Below, piece by piece: positions 16,115 to 24,349 of a DNA stretch of 38,947 bases. The translations under genes were made by a program, and so were the position numbers. A model generated the notes under the pieces. The model made no database searches. It was not told where the DNA came from and saw nothing but the letters and a program-made list of their open reading frames with translations. Source of the stretch: Phycisphaerales bacterium (GTDB taxonomy: Bacteria; Planctomycetota; Phycisphaerae; SM23-33; FEN-1343); NCBI GenBank assembly GCA_003171335.1, contig PMYD01000111.1:5001-43947 (forward strand), in the 5' to 3' direction. Positions within the stretch are counted from its first letter, which is position 1. Each line of letters begins with the position of its first letter.

Positions 16115-16699
16115 TTACGCGGAGAAATTGATTTCCTTGCCCGCTATATTTTTCTCGCGAACCAGGTTGTCCAGCATGGCCGCATACGTGTCTTTTTCCT
16201 GCGGCTGATCGGCGAGCCCCAGGAGGCCGGCCACGCGGCCGATGGCGTCGGGGGGGCCTTCAATCTCGACGAAAAAGCCCAGGTGCGGCAGCTCATCCAG
16301 TTCGACCAGGCAGTCGCCCAGCCGCCAGGTTTCGCGGCGCTTCTCGAAACTGAGCATTGAGACAAACCCCAGCGCCACCAGCAGGTCGCCCGCGGCGTCG
16401 GCATCATCGATGGTCAGCTCAATTTCCCGCCGCCGCTTCCACGCATCCTGCCGCCGCGGACCTTTGTAGGTAAGCGTGCTCTTGGTGGGCGTGCCGGCCA
16501 GCGGATGGCCCAGGCCGTCGATCGGGCGGGCGATGCGGATGCGCAGACCGCAGTCCGCGGCGCGCAGGGAGCCCTCGGGCCGGTCGAAGAGGCTGTTGCG
16601 CTCCAGGACGCGGCCGGCCGGCCGGGCGGCGGCCTGCTGGAGCCGGCGGCGGATGGCCTCCAGGTTCTCCAGGCGGTACTTGGCTTCGGTTTCATCCAT
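16115..16699 (-). CDS. CYTH-domain protein (class IV adenylate cyclase / triphosphatase-like)
   Basis: This 194-residue protein is one CYTH domain, a tunnel fold that binds triphosphate-bearing substrates with divalent metal. The family signature ExExK is present at residues 3-7 (ETEAK). Other typical strands are GLRIRI, TLTYKGP, REIELTIDD, FEKRRETW and VELDELPHLGFFVEIEG. Members include CyaB-type adenylate cyclases, thiamine triphosphatases and inorganic triphosphatases, and sequence alone does not choose among them. ATG 16699 is preceded by AAGAGGG. The gene begins 12 nt after the MFS transporter gene in the same direction, so the two form an operon. Confidence 0.88.
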   Translation of the reverse strand: MDETEAKYRLENLEAIRRRLQQAAARPAGRVLERNSLFDRPEGSLRAADCGLRIRIARPIDGLGHPLAGTPTKSTLTYKGPRRQDAWKRRREIELTIDDADAAGDLLVALGFVSMLSFEKRRETWRLGDCLVELDELPHLGFFVEIEGPPDAIGRVAGLLGLADQPQEKDTYAAMLDNLVREKNIAGKEINFSA

Positions 16700-16711
16700 G
16701 GGCGAACCCTC

Positions 16712-18262
16712 TTATTCCTCGCGGGCTTTGGCAACCGGCGGGCGCGGGGCGTTCATCGCCGCCTGCACCATCAGCCGGCGGACGGGACGGATGATCATCC
16801 GCAGCGGGGCGAAGACCAGCACGGGCACGTTGTGCAGCACGCCCTGGGCCATCTGCCGCGCCACCACGCCCACGGGCTTGGCGCCCGGCTCGGGCATGCC
16901 GATCAGCCAGAACAGGCCGCCCAGGCGGAACAGCCCGCTGGCCGCGAACACCAGGTGATAGTTGATGACCTGGAACGAGCCGATGTGGAACGACACGCCC
17001 TCAGTCCAGTGCGCCATGGCCCCCGACACCAGCGAGCCCACCACGCCGGCCAGGGCCAAAATCACATTGGTCGAGGCCCCGTACGTGGACCGACCATCCC
17101 GGTCGATGAAGCCGAAATCCAGGTTCGTCCGGGCGATGCCGTAGCCGCACCAGGCGATGCCGCCGAAAATGTTCACCATGGCCGCCATGACCTGCCCGTG
17201 CGGCGGCATGATCAGCCAGCCCCAGATGTTCATCGCGATGCCGACCGTGGTGATGGCCAGGATGGGCCTTCCGCCCCAGCGGTCGGTGGCCCGACCCCAG
17301 AAGGAGCTCGAGACCAGAGAGCCGATGGGACCCCACATCATCAGCACGAGCATGGCCTCGAGGTTGTTGAACCCCAGGTACTTCTGGCAGTGCACGCCGC
17401 AGAACGGCATGGACAGCGCCACGCCGAAGGTGACCGTGGCCAGGCTCAGCACGTACTGGCGGAAGCGCCGCTCACGCAGCGGGCCCAGTACGATTTCCCA
17501 CGGGGCAATGCGGGCCCGCGGCGAGCGCAGGAAGATTTCCCGCACCCGGCGAAACAGCGCAATATCCATCGTGCCCATGATGCCGGCCACGATGAATATG
17601 CCCAGCAGCGTCCAGACCAGCCAGCGCACTTCCGGGTCGCCGGCGTGCTTGACGCCGTTCTGAATCTGCTCGCGCAGCAGCGGCGGGCAGACGCGGTCCA
17701 AAAGCAGCCCCAGCGCCACGGTGGCCGTCAACTGCACGCTGAGCGAGTACACGTTGCGCCGGGCGAAGAACCGGCCGCGGATGCGCGCGGGGATCAGGTC
17801 GGCCATCCAGGTGTTCCAGGAGGGCGTGGCCAACTGGCCCAGGGCGTTGGCGCCCAGCACCACGGCGAGGGCCATCCACGCCACCATCAAACGGGCAGCG
17901 GCGGTGTTGGGCAGCACCATCAGCCCCACCGCCAGCACGCCCAGCACGGGCCACATCAGCCGGCCGGAAATATTGGCCACCATGAACAGGCGCTTGCGGT
18001 GCCCGGTGCGTTCGATGTGGTAGCTGGCCGGCAATTGCGCCAGCGTGGAGGCAAAGCCCATGGCCGCCCACACGCCCCAGTGAAAATCGGTGAAGCCGGC
18101 CAGGTAGCCCAGGTTCAACACCGCCGTGCCGCCGGCGCACACCATCCACACCGTGCCGAACATCCAGGCCATGGTGACGACGCGCATCGCGCCGCGCAGC
18201 TCGCGCCCCCGGATGCATAACGCCGGCAACTCTTCGTATGTGACCGATGCGTCGCGTGCCAC
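16712..18262 (-). CDS. major facilitator superfamily transporter
   Basis: This 516-residue protein is hydrophobic throughout with about 12 predicted membrane segments, first near residues 28-55 (MRVVTMAWMFGTVWMVCAGG). An MFS motif A-like loop occurs between segments (ADLIPARIRGRFFARRN) and a second basic loop reads WGRATDRWGG. The start is GTG 18262 with GGATAGG about 5 nt upstream. No substrate-specific motif is recognised. It is upstream of, and probably cotranscribed with, the CYTH gene. The frame shows no damage. Confidence 0.87.
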   Translation of the reverse strand: MARDASVTYEELPALCIRGRELRGAMRVVTMAWMFGTVWMVCAGGTAVLNLGYLAGFTDFHWGVWAAMGFASTLAQLPASYHIERTGHRKRLFMVANISGRLMWPVLGVLAVGLMVLPNTAAARLMVAWMALAVVLGANALGQLATPSWNTWMADLIPARIRGRFFARRNVYSLSVQLTATVALGLLLDRVCPPLLREQIQNGVKHAGDPEVRWLVWTLLGIFIVAGIMGTMDIALFRRVREIFLRSPRARIAPWEIVLGPLRERRFRQYVLSLATVTFGVALSMPFCGVHCQKYLGFNNLEAMLVLMMWGPIGSLVSSSFWGRATDRWGGRPILAITTVGIAMNIWGWLIMPPHGQVMAAMVNIFGGIAWCGYGIARTNLDFGFIDRDGRSTYGASTNVILALAGVVGSLVSGAMAHWTEGVSFHIGSFQVINYHLVFAASGLFRLGGLFWLIGMPEPGAKPVGVVARQMAQGVLHNVPVLVFAPLRMIIRPVRRLMVQAAMNAPRPPVAKAREE

Positions 18263-18352
18263 TGACCTATCCGTTATCGGCGGCGAGCATGCCTATGGAA
18301 GCCGCGCCGGCCGCAAAAAGCTAAATGGAAGGAACTCAAACTGACCGCTTTC

Positions 18353-18563
18353 TTAGACCCGAAGGGTCGACACGTATCTCTAGCCGGGGGCGTAAGCCCC
18401 CGGAAAAGGGGCTCTCATCTTCCCAAGCCCCGGAGGGACGAAAGAGCGCATCGCCTCCTCCAATGAGAAACCTCTTTCGCCCTTTCAGGGCTTGGTTCGT
18501 TCTTGCCAGGTTTCCGGGGGCTTACGCCCCCGGCTACGAAGACCTTCCGGCCCTGCGGGCCTA
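18353..18563. repeat. foldback repeat, GCCGGGGGCGTAAGCCCCCGG family, copy 1
   Basis: The inner arms, 18381-18404 and 18513-18536, are perfect complements containing CCGGGGGCGTAAGCCCCCGG, itself palindromic. The outer arms are GACCCGAAGGGTC and CCGGCCCTGCGGGCC near the ends. The roughly 110-nt centre contains smaller palindromes around AAGCCCCGGAGGG. A second copy is at 26690-26905. It occupies the gap between the MFS gene start and the ABC ATPase 3' end. Confidence 0.85.
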
Positions 18564-18596
18564 AGACAAAACAGTCACTTTGAGTCAGGAAGAATC

Positions 18597-18620
18597 GGCC
18601 ACAGGCTAAAAGCCCGTGCC
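18597..18620. terminator. hairpin at the 3' end of the ABC ATPase gene
   Basis: GGCCACAGGCT (18597-18607) pairs with AGCCCGTGCC (18611-18620) with one mismatch or bulge, 5 nt beyond the stop of the leftward ABC ATPase gene. It may act as a terminator. Its CACAGGCT core also appears in the hairpin at 36629-36652, so it may be another dispersed palindrome. Confidence 0.4.
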
Positions 18621-18624
18621 ACGC

Positions 18625-19731
18625 TCAACTCTCCAGAAGCACTACATCTTGGGAGGCAAAATCCGCCTCCACCTGCGCACCGGCCCCGAACTGGGCGGCG
18701 GCCATTGGCCCGCTGACCAAGGCCCGCAGCACCTGGCCGCTATCCAGCGTCAAGCCATACCGCGTGGCCGCGCCCAAATACGTGGCGTCCTGGCACCGGG
18801 CGACAACACGATTATAGCCGCCCGCGCGCAAAACCATCTCGCCCGGCGCGGCCAGGGTCACCGACTCGGGCCGGATGCAGCACGTCACCGCCTGCCCGGC
18901 CGGCAAAATCCGCCCGCTGGCCGCCCGCAGGCGGCCGACGGGGGTGTCCACGATAACATCGGCGCCCTCCTGGCCGATCACCTTACCGGAAAAAAAGTTC
19001 GCCTCCCCCAGGAAGTCGGCGACGAACCGGCTGGCCGGCCGGCGATACAGCTCCGGCGGCGTGCCCACCTGGACGATCCGCCCCGCATCCATCACCGCGA
19101 TGCGGTCGGCCATGGACAGCGCCTCCTCCTGATCGTGCGTCACGTACACGGCGGTGGCCCCCGCCTGGCGCACCAGGCGACGGATCTCCCCGCGCATCCG
19201 CTCGCGCAGGCGGGCATCCAGGTTGCTCAGCGGCTCATCCAGCAGCAGACCCCTGGGCGAAACCGCCAAGGCCCGCGCCAGCGCCACGCGCTGCTGCTGG
19301 CCGCCGGAAAGCTGCGGCGGCTTGTGCCGCCGGCGGTCCAGCATGCCCACGATACCCAGCATCTCCTGGACAATCCGCTTCTGCTCCGCGCGGGTGCGTT
19401 TTTGCGTGCGCGGCCCGAAGCGCACGTTGGCCGCGACGGTCATGTGCGGCCACAGGGCGTAATTCTGGAACACCATCGCCAGTTGCCGCCGCTCCGGCGG
19501 TGCGTTTGTGACGTCGACGCCGTCAAACAGCACCCTCCCCTCGCTGGGCTGCACAAAGCCCGCGAGCATCCGCAGCAGCGTCGTCTTGCCGCAGCCGGAG
19601 GGTCCAAGCAGGAAGAAAATCTCGCCGCGGGCGATGGTGCAACTGACCCGGTCGACCGCGCGCACGGGCACATCGCCGCGGCCGGCGGGCGGAAAAACCT
19701 TGCTCACGTTTTCGATGGCGATTTCAAGCAC
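18625..19731 (-). CDS. ABC transporter ATP-binding protein (FbpC/PotA/UgpC type)
   Basis: This 368-residue ATPase would energise import through an inner-membrane permease. All catalytic motifs are intact: Walker A GPSGCGKTT (43-51), Q-loop in VFQNYALWPH, signature LSGGQQQR (141-148), Walker B LLLDEP (162-167), D-loop SNLD and H199 of the switch (YVTHDQEEA). A C-terminal TOBE-like region (about 235-365) marks the iron, polyamine or sugar importer subfamily. No permease or solute-binding protein is adjacent, so it is an orphan whose substrate cannot be assigned. CIRPESV in the TOBE region is typical. Confidence 0.9.
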   Translation of the reverse strand: MLEIAIENVSKVFPPAGRGDVPVRAVDRVSCTIARGEIFFLLGPSGCGKTTLLRMLAGFVQPSEGRVLFDGVDVTNAPPERRQLAMVFQNYALWPHMTVAANVRFGPRTQKRTRAEQKRIVQEMLGIVGMLDRRRHKPPQLSGGQQQRVALARALAVSPRGLLLDEPLSNLDARLRERMRGEIRRLVRQAGATAVYVTHDQEEALSMADRIAVMDAGRIVQVGTPPELYRRPASRFVADFLGEANFFSGKVIGQEGADVIVDTPVGRLRAASGRILPAGQAVTCCIRPESVTLAAPGEMVLRAGGYNRVVARCQDATYLGAATRYGLTLDSGQVLRALVSGPMAAAQFGAGAQVEADFASQDVVLLES

Positions 19732-19851
19732 GGTAAGAGACTAGAAGCGGCCATAGGCAAAGTCAACGAGGCCGCCCGTTGCCAGCGGAGGGAGCAGATT
19801 TTCTCGCATCGTCTTTTTGTTGGCTCTTGTCGTGTAACAGGCTAATTACCC

Positions 19852-19902
19852 TTGACAGGCGCCAGTGGTGCACTAGAATGGGTGTCACTAGCAACTGGCG
19901 CC
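19852..19902 (+). promoter_or_regulatory. sigma70-like promoter with overlapping inverted repeat
   Basis: TTGACA (19852-19857) and TAGAAT (19874-19879) are separated by 16 nt, matching consensus at 11 of 12 positions in a GC-rich genome. A perfect 9-bp inverted repeat (GGCGCCAGT 19858-19866, ACTGGCGCC 19894-19902) brackets the -10 hexamer, and CACTAG occurs twice inside it. The inverted repeat could be an operator or a leader hairpin. The GTG start of the SBBP gene is 87 nt past the -10. Confidence 0.55.
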
Positions 19903-19965
19903 CCGCAGGGGCGATGGACAGGTCTCAGGACGGCATTTATTGGGCATTCGGCAAGGGAGAGAAAT

Positions 19966-21966
19966 GTGATAATCCATGCTTCTTCTCTTACGGGGAATAG
20001 TCGCAGGCACTGCCAACGGACCGCTTGGGCATCAGTTGTCGCTTTGCTGTCGATCATTCTGCTGCCCAGCCTGGCCCAGGCCGAAGCGCCTTACCCGCTG
20101 GCATCATCATTCCAGGTCGGTACGCAGTTGGATGACTATCTCTATGCTTCAGCCCTCAGTGCATCCGGCGGGCTCTACCTCTGCGGCGCATGCGGGCCGG
20201 CGATGCAATTCGATGTGGTGCCTTCCGTCCAAACGGGGTGGATAGAAAAATATGATGCGAACGGCAACCGGCTTTGGCGAAGTGAGTATTCTGGTCATCT
20301 AGGCACCGCCGGATATGAGCATGACTTATTCCAGTCCGAGGCTGTGGACGCGGCAGACAACGTGTACATCGGGTGCTCCGCCAGATATGCCACCGGCCAA
20401 ATGAACCCGCATTGGAATTCCGGAATCTATTTCCTCAAATACGATGCAACGGGCAAACTCCTTTGGTCGACGAACGACCAGATCCCGATCGGTCAATCTG
20501 CGCAAACCGCGTTTGTCGCGTTTGATGGAGTCTCCGGGGTGTACGGTGCCGCGAGCGGCGGGAATTATTTCGTTACCCTTGAGAGATACGATGCGAACGG
20601 CAACTGGATTTGGGGCGGTGGTGAGTATCCGAACGTGTTTGAAGCTATGACATCCGACAGGGCTGGGAATGTATGGCTGACGGAGAGTGCCCCGTTCTTC
20701 GGTGTGGTGGAATATGACAGGTCGGGAAAGAGGCTTGTTTCACGTGTATGTTCTATTGCTTCTTCCACGGTTAATTCCATGGCGGCAGATCGGTTTGGAA
20801 ACGTCTACCTTTGCGGCAACACATCCGCAAGCCTGGACGGCAATAACGCCGGCGGGCAGGACATCTTCTTGGCCAAGCTGGATGCGAACGGCACTATGCT
20901 CTGGATTCGCCAGTTCGGCTCCGCTGGTGATGACTACGGTGACTCCGTCGTTGTTGACAACGCCGGTAACATCCTTGTCGCGGCCGAGACGACCGGGGAT
21001 CTTGCGGCCCCAAACCAGGGCGGCACCGATGCGGTCCTGATCAAATATGATGCCCAGGGCAACCGCCTCTGGGCCTACCAGTTTGGGACGCCTGGGGCGG
21101 AGTCCAACTGCCATCTGGCCATTGATCCTGCCGGAAAACTCTACTTTTGCGGCACGACCACCGGCAGTCTGGCAGGACCCAATGCGGGCGGCCTGGATGT
21201 GTTTGTTTATACATTTACATTTGTTCCCCCTAACCAAGCTCCTGTCGTCAGCATATCTGGCCAGACAAAGGTCCCACCTCAGTCCACGGCGGATCTCGCC
21301 GGCGTTGTCAGCGACGACGGCCTGCCCGCCCCCGCTTCACTGAGCTACGCGTGGACACAAATATCCGGCCCGGCCAGCATCACATTCTCCGCCCCCGCCA
21401 CTTCCAGCACGACCCTTGCGTTTAGCACGAGCGGCACCTATACGGTGCGATTGACCGTCAATGATGGCGAATTGTCCGGCCAGGCGGATTCGACCATCGT
21501 GGTATATGCCAACAGCGCCCCCATAGTTAACGTGGGTCCTGACCGGACGGTGTACCTGCCTAATTCTGCAGCGTTAGCCGGCGTGGTGAGTGATGATGGC
21601 TATCCCACCCCCGCCACGCTCACCTGCGCCTGGACCCAGGTCTCCGGACCCGCGCCCGTCTCGTTTTCATCCACGGCTGCCGCAAACACGACGGCAACCT
21701 TTAGCTCAATGGGAACCTATGTTTTGCGCCTGACGGTGAGCGATTCAGCCTTGGCAACCTTCGATGAGGTTACCATCGTTGTCCTGAGCCCATACGCTCA
21801 AGGCGACTTCAACGGTGATGGCAAAGTCGATGGGGTGGACTTCCTGGCCTGGCAATCCCACTTCGGCCGCGGCCTGACTAACGCCACCGGCAGCCAAGGC
21901 GATGCCAACGGCGACGGGATGGTTGACGGCAAGGACTTTCTTATCTGGCAACAGAACTATCATTAA
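19966..21966 (+). CDS. secreted SBBP beta-propeller / PKD protein with dockerin-like tail
   Basis: GTG 19966 has GGGAGAG upstream and directly precedes a signal peptide (about residues 1-39, ending LAQA), so it is preferred over the longer frame. It gives 666 residues. Residues about 45-415 contain repeated SBBP-type blades (YDANGNRLW, LDANGTMLWIRQFGSAGDD, YDAQGNRLWAYQFGTPG) that form a beta-propeller. Two PKD/REJ-like modules follow (about 425-515 and 520-600), each with the SYAWTQISGPA or TCAWTQVSGPA pattern. The last 60 residues are a dockerin-like pair (DFNGDGKVDGVDFLAWQ, DANGDGMVDGKDFLIWQ). It shares PKD and tail types with the protein at 8395. Probably extracellular; the ligand is unknown. 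Confidence 0.87.
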   Translation: MIIHASSLTGNSRRHCQRTAWASVVALLSIILLPSLAQAEAPYPLASSFQVGTQLDDYLYASALSASGGLYLCGACGPAMQFDVVPSVQTGWIEKYDANGNRLWRSEYSGHLGTAGYEHDLFQSEAVDAADNVYIGCSARYATGQMNPHWNSGIYFLKYDATGKLLWSTNDQIPIGQSAQTAFVAFDGVSGVYGAASGGNYFVTLERYDANGNWIWGGGEYPNVFEAMTSDRAGNVWLTESAPFFGVVEYDRSGKRLVSRVCSIASSTVNSMAADRFGNVYLCGNTSASLDGNNAGGQDIFLAKLDANGTMLWIRQFGSAGDDYGDSVVVDNAGNILVAAETTGDLAAPNQGGTDAVLIKYDAQGNRLWAYQFGTPGAESNCHLAIDPAGKLYFCGTTTGSLAGPNAGGLDVFVYTFTFVPPNQAPVVSISGQTKVPPQSTADLAGVVSDDGLPAPASLSYAWTQISGPASITFSAPATSSTTLAFSTSGTYTVRLTVNDGELSGQADSTIVVYANSAPIVNVGPDRTVYLPNSAALAGVVSDDGYPTPATLTCAWTQVSGPAPVSFSSTAAANTTATFSSMGTYVLRLTVSDSALATFDEVTIVVLSPYAQGDFNGDGKVDGVDFLAWQSHFGRGLTNATGSQGDANGDGMVDGKDFLIWQQNYH

Positions 21967-22171
21967 TAGTTCTTTAGCCGTTGGGGAGCCAAGCGCCATA
22001 TCTGTCAAAATGGGTTTTGCTTTGCGTGAGAAGAAGAACGCCAGTCCACATGAAGCCAGTGGACCTTCCCTCCGCCCGGCCAGTGTGAGCGCACGGCTGC
22101 AGGCTACGTCAGTTCTAACCGCGGGGATTTCCCTTTAGGGGCTCCGCCGAGGGCTAAAGCCAAACATTCAA

Positions 22172-22232
22172 GCCTGCCCAAAGCAGGCTGCGGATTCTGA
22201 CTGCCTCTTGTCTACCCCCGCTGAAGCGGGGG
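22172..22232. repeat. two short hairpins in the gap before the enolase-superfamily gene
   Basis: GCCTGC (22172-22177) pairs with GCAGGC (22183-22188), and CCCCCGCT (22215-22222) pairs with AGCGGGGG (22225-22232). Either could end the transcript of the SBBP gene, though neither has a T tract. The rest of the 365-nt gap (21967-22331) holds no gene that I can support. Confidence 0.5.
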
Positions 22233-22331
22233 CCTGTTACACAACATCGGAAACAGCATCATCCTATGGATGCGAGAGAAAACAGTCACACCCGTTGCCA
22301 GCGACGGTCACCTGGCGTTATCGTCGCTCCT

Positions 22332-23519
22332 ATGAGCGACTCTCTGGCGGCGGGTCTGGACATTTTCCGCACCTCCTTGCCCATGCGCACCTTCGAGCAC
22401 GCCACCGCGCGGCGCGAGGTGGCCGAGGCCATCCTCGTGCACCTGCGCCTGCGCGAAGGCGCCGCCGGCTGGGGCGAGGCGCTGCCGCGGCCGTATGTCA
22501 CGGGCGAGACGATGGAGTCGGTCATCGAGGATATCGAGCGGATCTTCTGGCCGCTGCTGGCGCCCTGCCGCACGAGGGAGCAGTTCCATCAGGCGGTGCT
22601 GGATTTGCCCTGCCGGCACGAGAACCGCATCATTACCGCCGCCCGCTGCGCGGTGGAACTGGCCGCGGCCGGTGCGCTGGGGCTGGAGTGGGGCGCAAGC
22701 GGCCAAGCCGCGGCGATGGGCCAGGGCCGTGGCCAGATGGGGGCGATCCCCCACGCTCGCGCCAAGACCGCCATGGCCGTGCGCGTCAGCGGCGTGATCG
22801 GGTCATCCGATGCGCGAAAGACGGCCCGGCAGCTTCGCCTCATGCGGCTGTACGGGCTGCGCAGTTTCAAGCTCAAGCTGGGCTTTGATGAGCAAATCGA
22901 CCGCGCGAACCTGGAGGTCGTGACGCGCCGGCTCAAGCGCGGCCTGGCGGCCGGCAAAGTGGGCCTGCGCGTGGATGTCAACGGCGCGTGGTCGTACGGA
23001 CAAGTCGTAGAGCGCGTGGCCGAATTGAAGAAGCTCGGCGTCTTGGCGGTGGAACAGCCGTGCAAGGCCTCGGCCGGCCGGCTGGTCGAGCTGGCCATGC
23101 GCTGCGAGCTGCCGCTGATCGCCGATGAGTCCTGCCTGACCGAGGCGGATGCCGAGGTCCTGCTCGGGGCCGAAGGGCGGGTGTGGATGAATCTCCGCCT
23201 GGGCAAGAATGGCGGCCTGGGCCCGACCCTGCGGCTGGCCCGCCTGGCCGCACGCGAAGAGATTCCCTATGTGCTGGGCTGCATGGTGGGCGAAAGCGGC
23301 CTGCTGGCGACGGCCCAGCGGGTCTTCCTTCGCGCGGCCCCCCCGCCGGTGCTGCTGGAAGGCAACTACGGCCGCTTTCTCCTGCGCGATGACCTGACCG
23401 ACCCCTCGCCCCGCTTCGGCTACGCCGGCAAGCTCATGCTGCCGGCCCAGGCCATCTTCCACCCCAACGTGCGGCCCGAGCAGGTCTCGCGATATGGGCA
23501 GATCATCAAGAGCCTGTGA
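22332..23519 (+). CDS. enolase-superfamily enzyme (muconate-lactonising / dipeptide-epimerase-like)
   Basis: ATG 22332 gives 395 residues; an upstream ATG at 22266 adds 22 residues unlike the family. The protein has the enolase-superfamily fold: an N-terminal capping domain (about 1-140) and a TIM barrel. Catalytic residues of the MLE subgroup are visible: K180-x-K182 (FKLKLG), metal ligands D215 (DVNGAW), E241 (VEQP) and D265 (ADES), and K292 (RLGKNGG). GCMVGESGLLATAQ is a typical barrel strand. The reaction would be proton abstraction alpha to a carboxylate: epimerisation, racemisation or cycloisomerisation. A dipeptide epimerase is likely but unproven. No menaquinone or cell-wall gene adjoins it. 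Confidence 0.88.
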   Translation: MSDSLAAGLDIFRTSLPMRTFEHATARREVAEAILVHLRLREGAAGWGEALPRPYVTGETMESVIEDIERIFWPLLAPCRTREQFHQAVLDLPCRHENRIITAARCAVELAAAGALGLEWGASGQAAAMGQGRGQMGAIPHARAKTAMAVRVSGVIGSSDARKTARQLRLMRLYGLRSFKLKLGFDEQIDRANLEVVTRRLKRGLAAGKVGLRVDVNGAWSYGQVVERVAELKKLGVLAVEQPCKASAGRLVELAMRCELPLIADESCLTEADAEVLLGAEGRVWMNLRLGKNGGLGPTLRLARLAAREEIPYVLGCMVGESGLLATAQRVFLRAAPPPVLLEGNYGRFLLRDDLTDPSPRFGYAGKLMLPAQAIFHPNVRPEQVSRYGQIIKSL

Positions 23520-23783
23520 CACCTCAGCAACCGACCGCGCCTTCCCGGCGCCGATAAACAAAAAATCTCGAAAAATCCCCCTTGCCGAAAACCCGGATGT
23601 CGGCTATGATGCGTAGCCATATGCTAACCGGGATCAACTACACGTTCGCGCAACAAACGGCTTGTATGCTCCTCCTGACTTCGGTCTGGAAGTGTTTTTC
23701 TGAGCTGCGCATCAAAACTAACGATAATGTACGGTCGCTTCATGTTAAAATAGGCAACCTGAGTTGAATCAGAATCAGTGAAT

Positions 23784-23900
23784 AAGTGACTATTCCTTTA
23801 ATTACAATGACTTATGGTGATTCAGCGTGAATCAAGTGACTATTCCATATATAACAGGTACTTATGGTGAATTAAGCCATGAATGCGTGAATCAAGTATG
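23784..23900. repeat. 50-bp tandem repeat in an A/T-rich island
   Basis: AAGTGACTATTCC occurs at 23784 and again at 23834, and ACTTATGGTGA at 23810 and 23860, so the unit is exactly 50 bp. A third partial unit starts with GCGTGAATCAAGT at 23885. Between units lies TGATTCA-gcg-TGAATCA (23818-23834), a perfect 7-bp inverted repeat. The whole gap 23520-23902 is unusually A/T-rich for this window and contains no gene. The array directly adjoins the stop of the leftward DUF6504-like gene. Confidence 0.8.
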
Positions 23901-23902
23901 AC

Positions 23903-24241
23903 TTATTCGGCCTCTTCGACCGTGAAGACCCACCATCTGGCCTTGGGATGTTTGCGGTCGCGGGCCTGGCGGTCACAATAGATGGTCATGACGGCCGCCG
24001 GACGGGTGAGAACCTTGTACCAGTGTTTGCGAAGGTAGACTTCATCCGCCCCCGACCGGCAGGGGCCGGTGGATTTCCATTTTTCCAGCACGCCGAGCAC
24101 TTCGTACGTGCGGCCGTGCACGCTGAAGAGGCGCGGCAGGCCGGGCTCGCCGTGCGACATGGCGGCGGCATCGCCGGTGCCGAAGGCCGGCAACAGCCGC
24201 TCACCGACGAACTGGCGTGAGGGATGGACATCGCGAACCAT
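23903..24241 (-). CDS. DUF6504-like conserved small protein
   Basis: This 112-residue protein starts at ATG 24241, with AAGGAT about 8 nt upstream. From residue 35 on it has the pattern LFSVHGRTYEVLGVLEKWKS, then YLRKHWYKVLT, TIYCDRQARD and a final ARWWVFTVEE. This aromatic-rich beta pattern resembles DUF6504, whose function is unknown to me. Some DUF6504 members are found near DNA repair genes, which would suit its divergent position beside the MrfA-like helicase; the two starts are about 100 nt apart. The family match is from memory of the pattern and needs a profile search. Its 3' end abuts the 50-bp tandem repeat. Confidence 0.65.
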   Translation of the reverse strand: MVRDVHPSRQFVGERLLPAFGTGDAAAMSHGEPGLPRLFSVHGRTYEVLGVLEKWKSTGPCRSGADEVYLRKHWYKVLTRPAAVMTIYCDRQARDRKHPKARWWVFTVEEAE

Positions 24242-24349
24242 TCTGAAATCCTTTCTGCCGATTGGCAGCCGGGCCGGCCCGGGCCCATGGTCCTAACAAT
24301 AACCTAATTCCTCTTGCCCGGGCAAGCGTTCTTCGCCATCATGATTCGT

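Noticed and set aside
23784-23900. CRISPR-like array
   Set aside because: The unit is a 50-bp tandem repeat without separate variable spacers, with at most two and a half units and no cas gene nearby.
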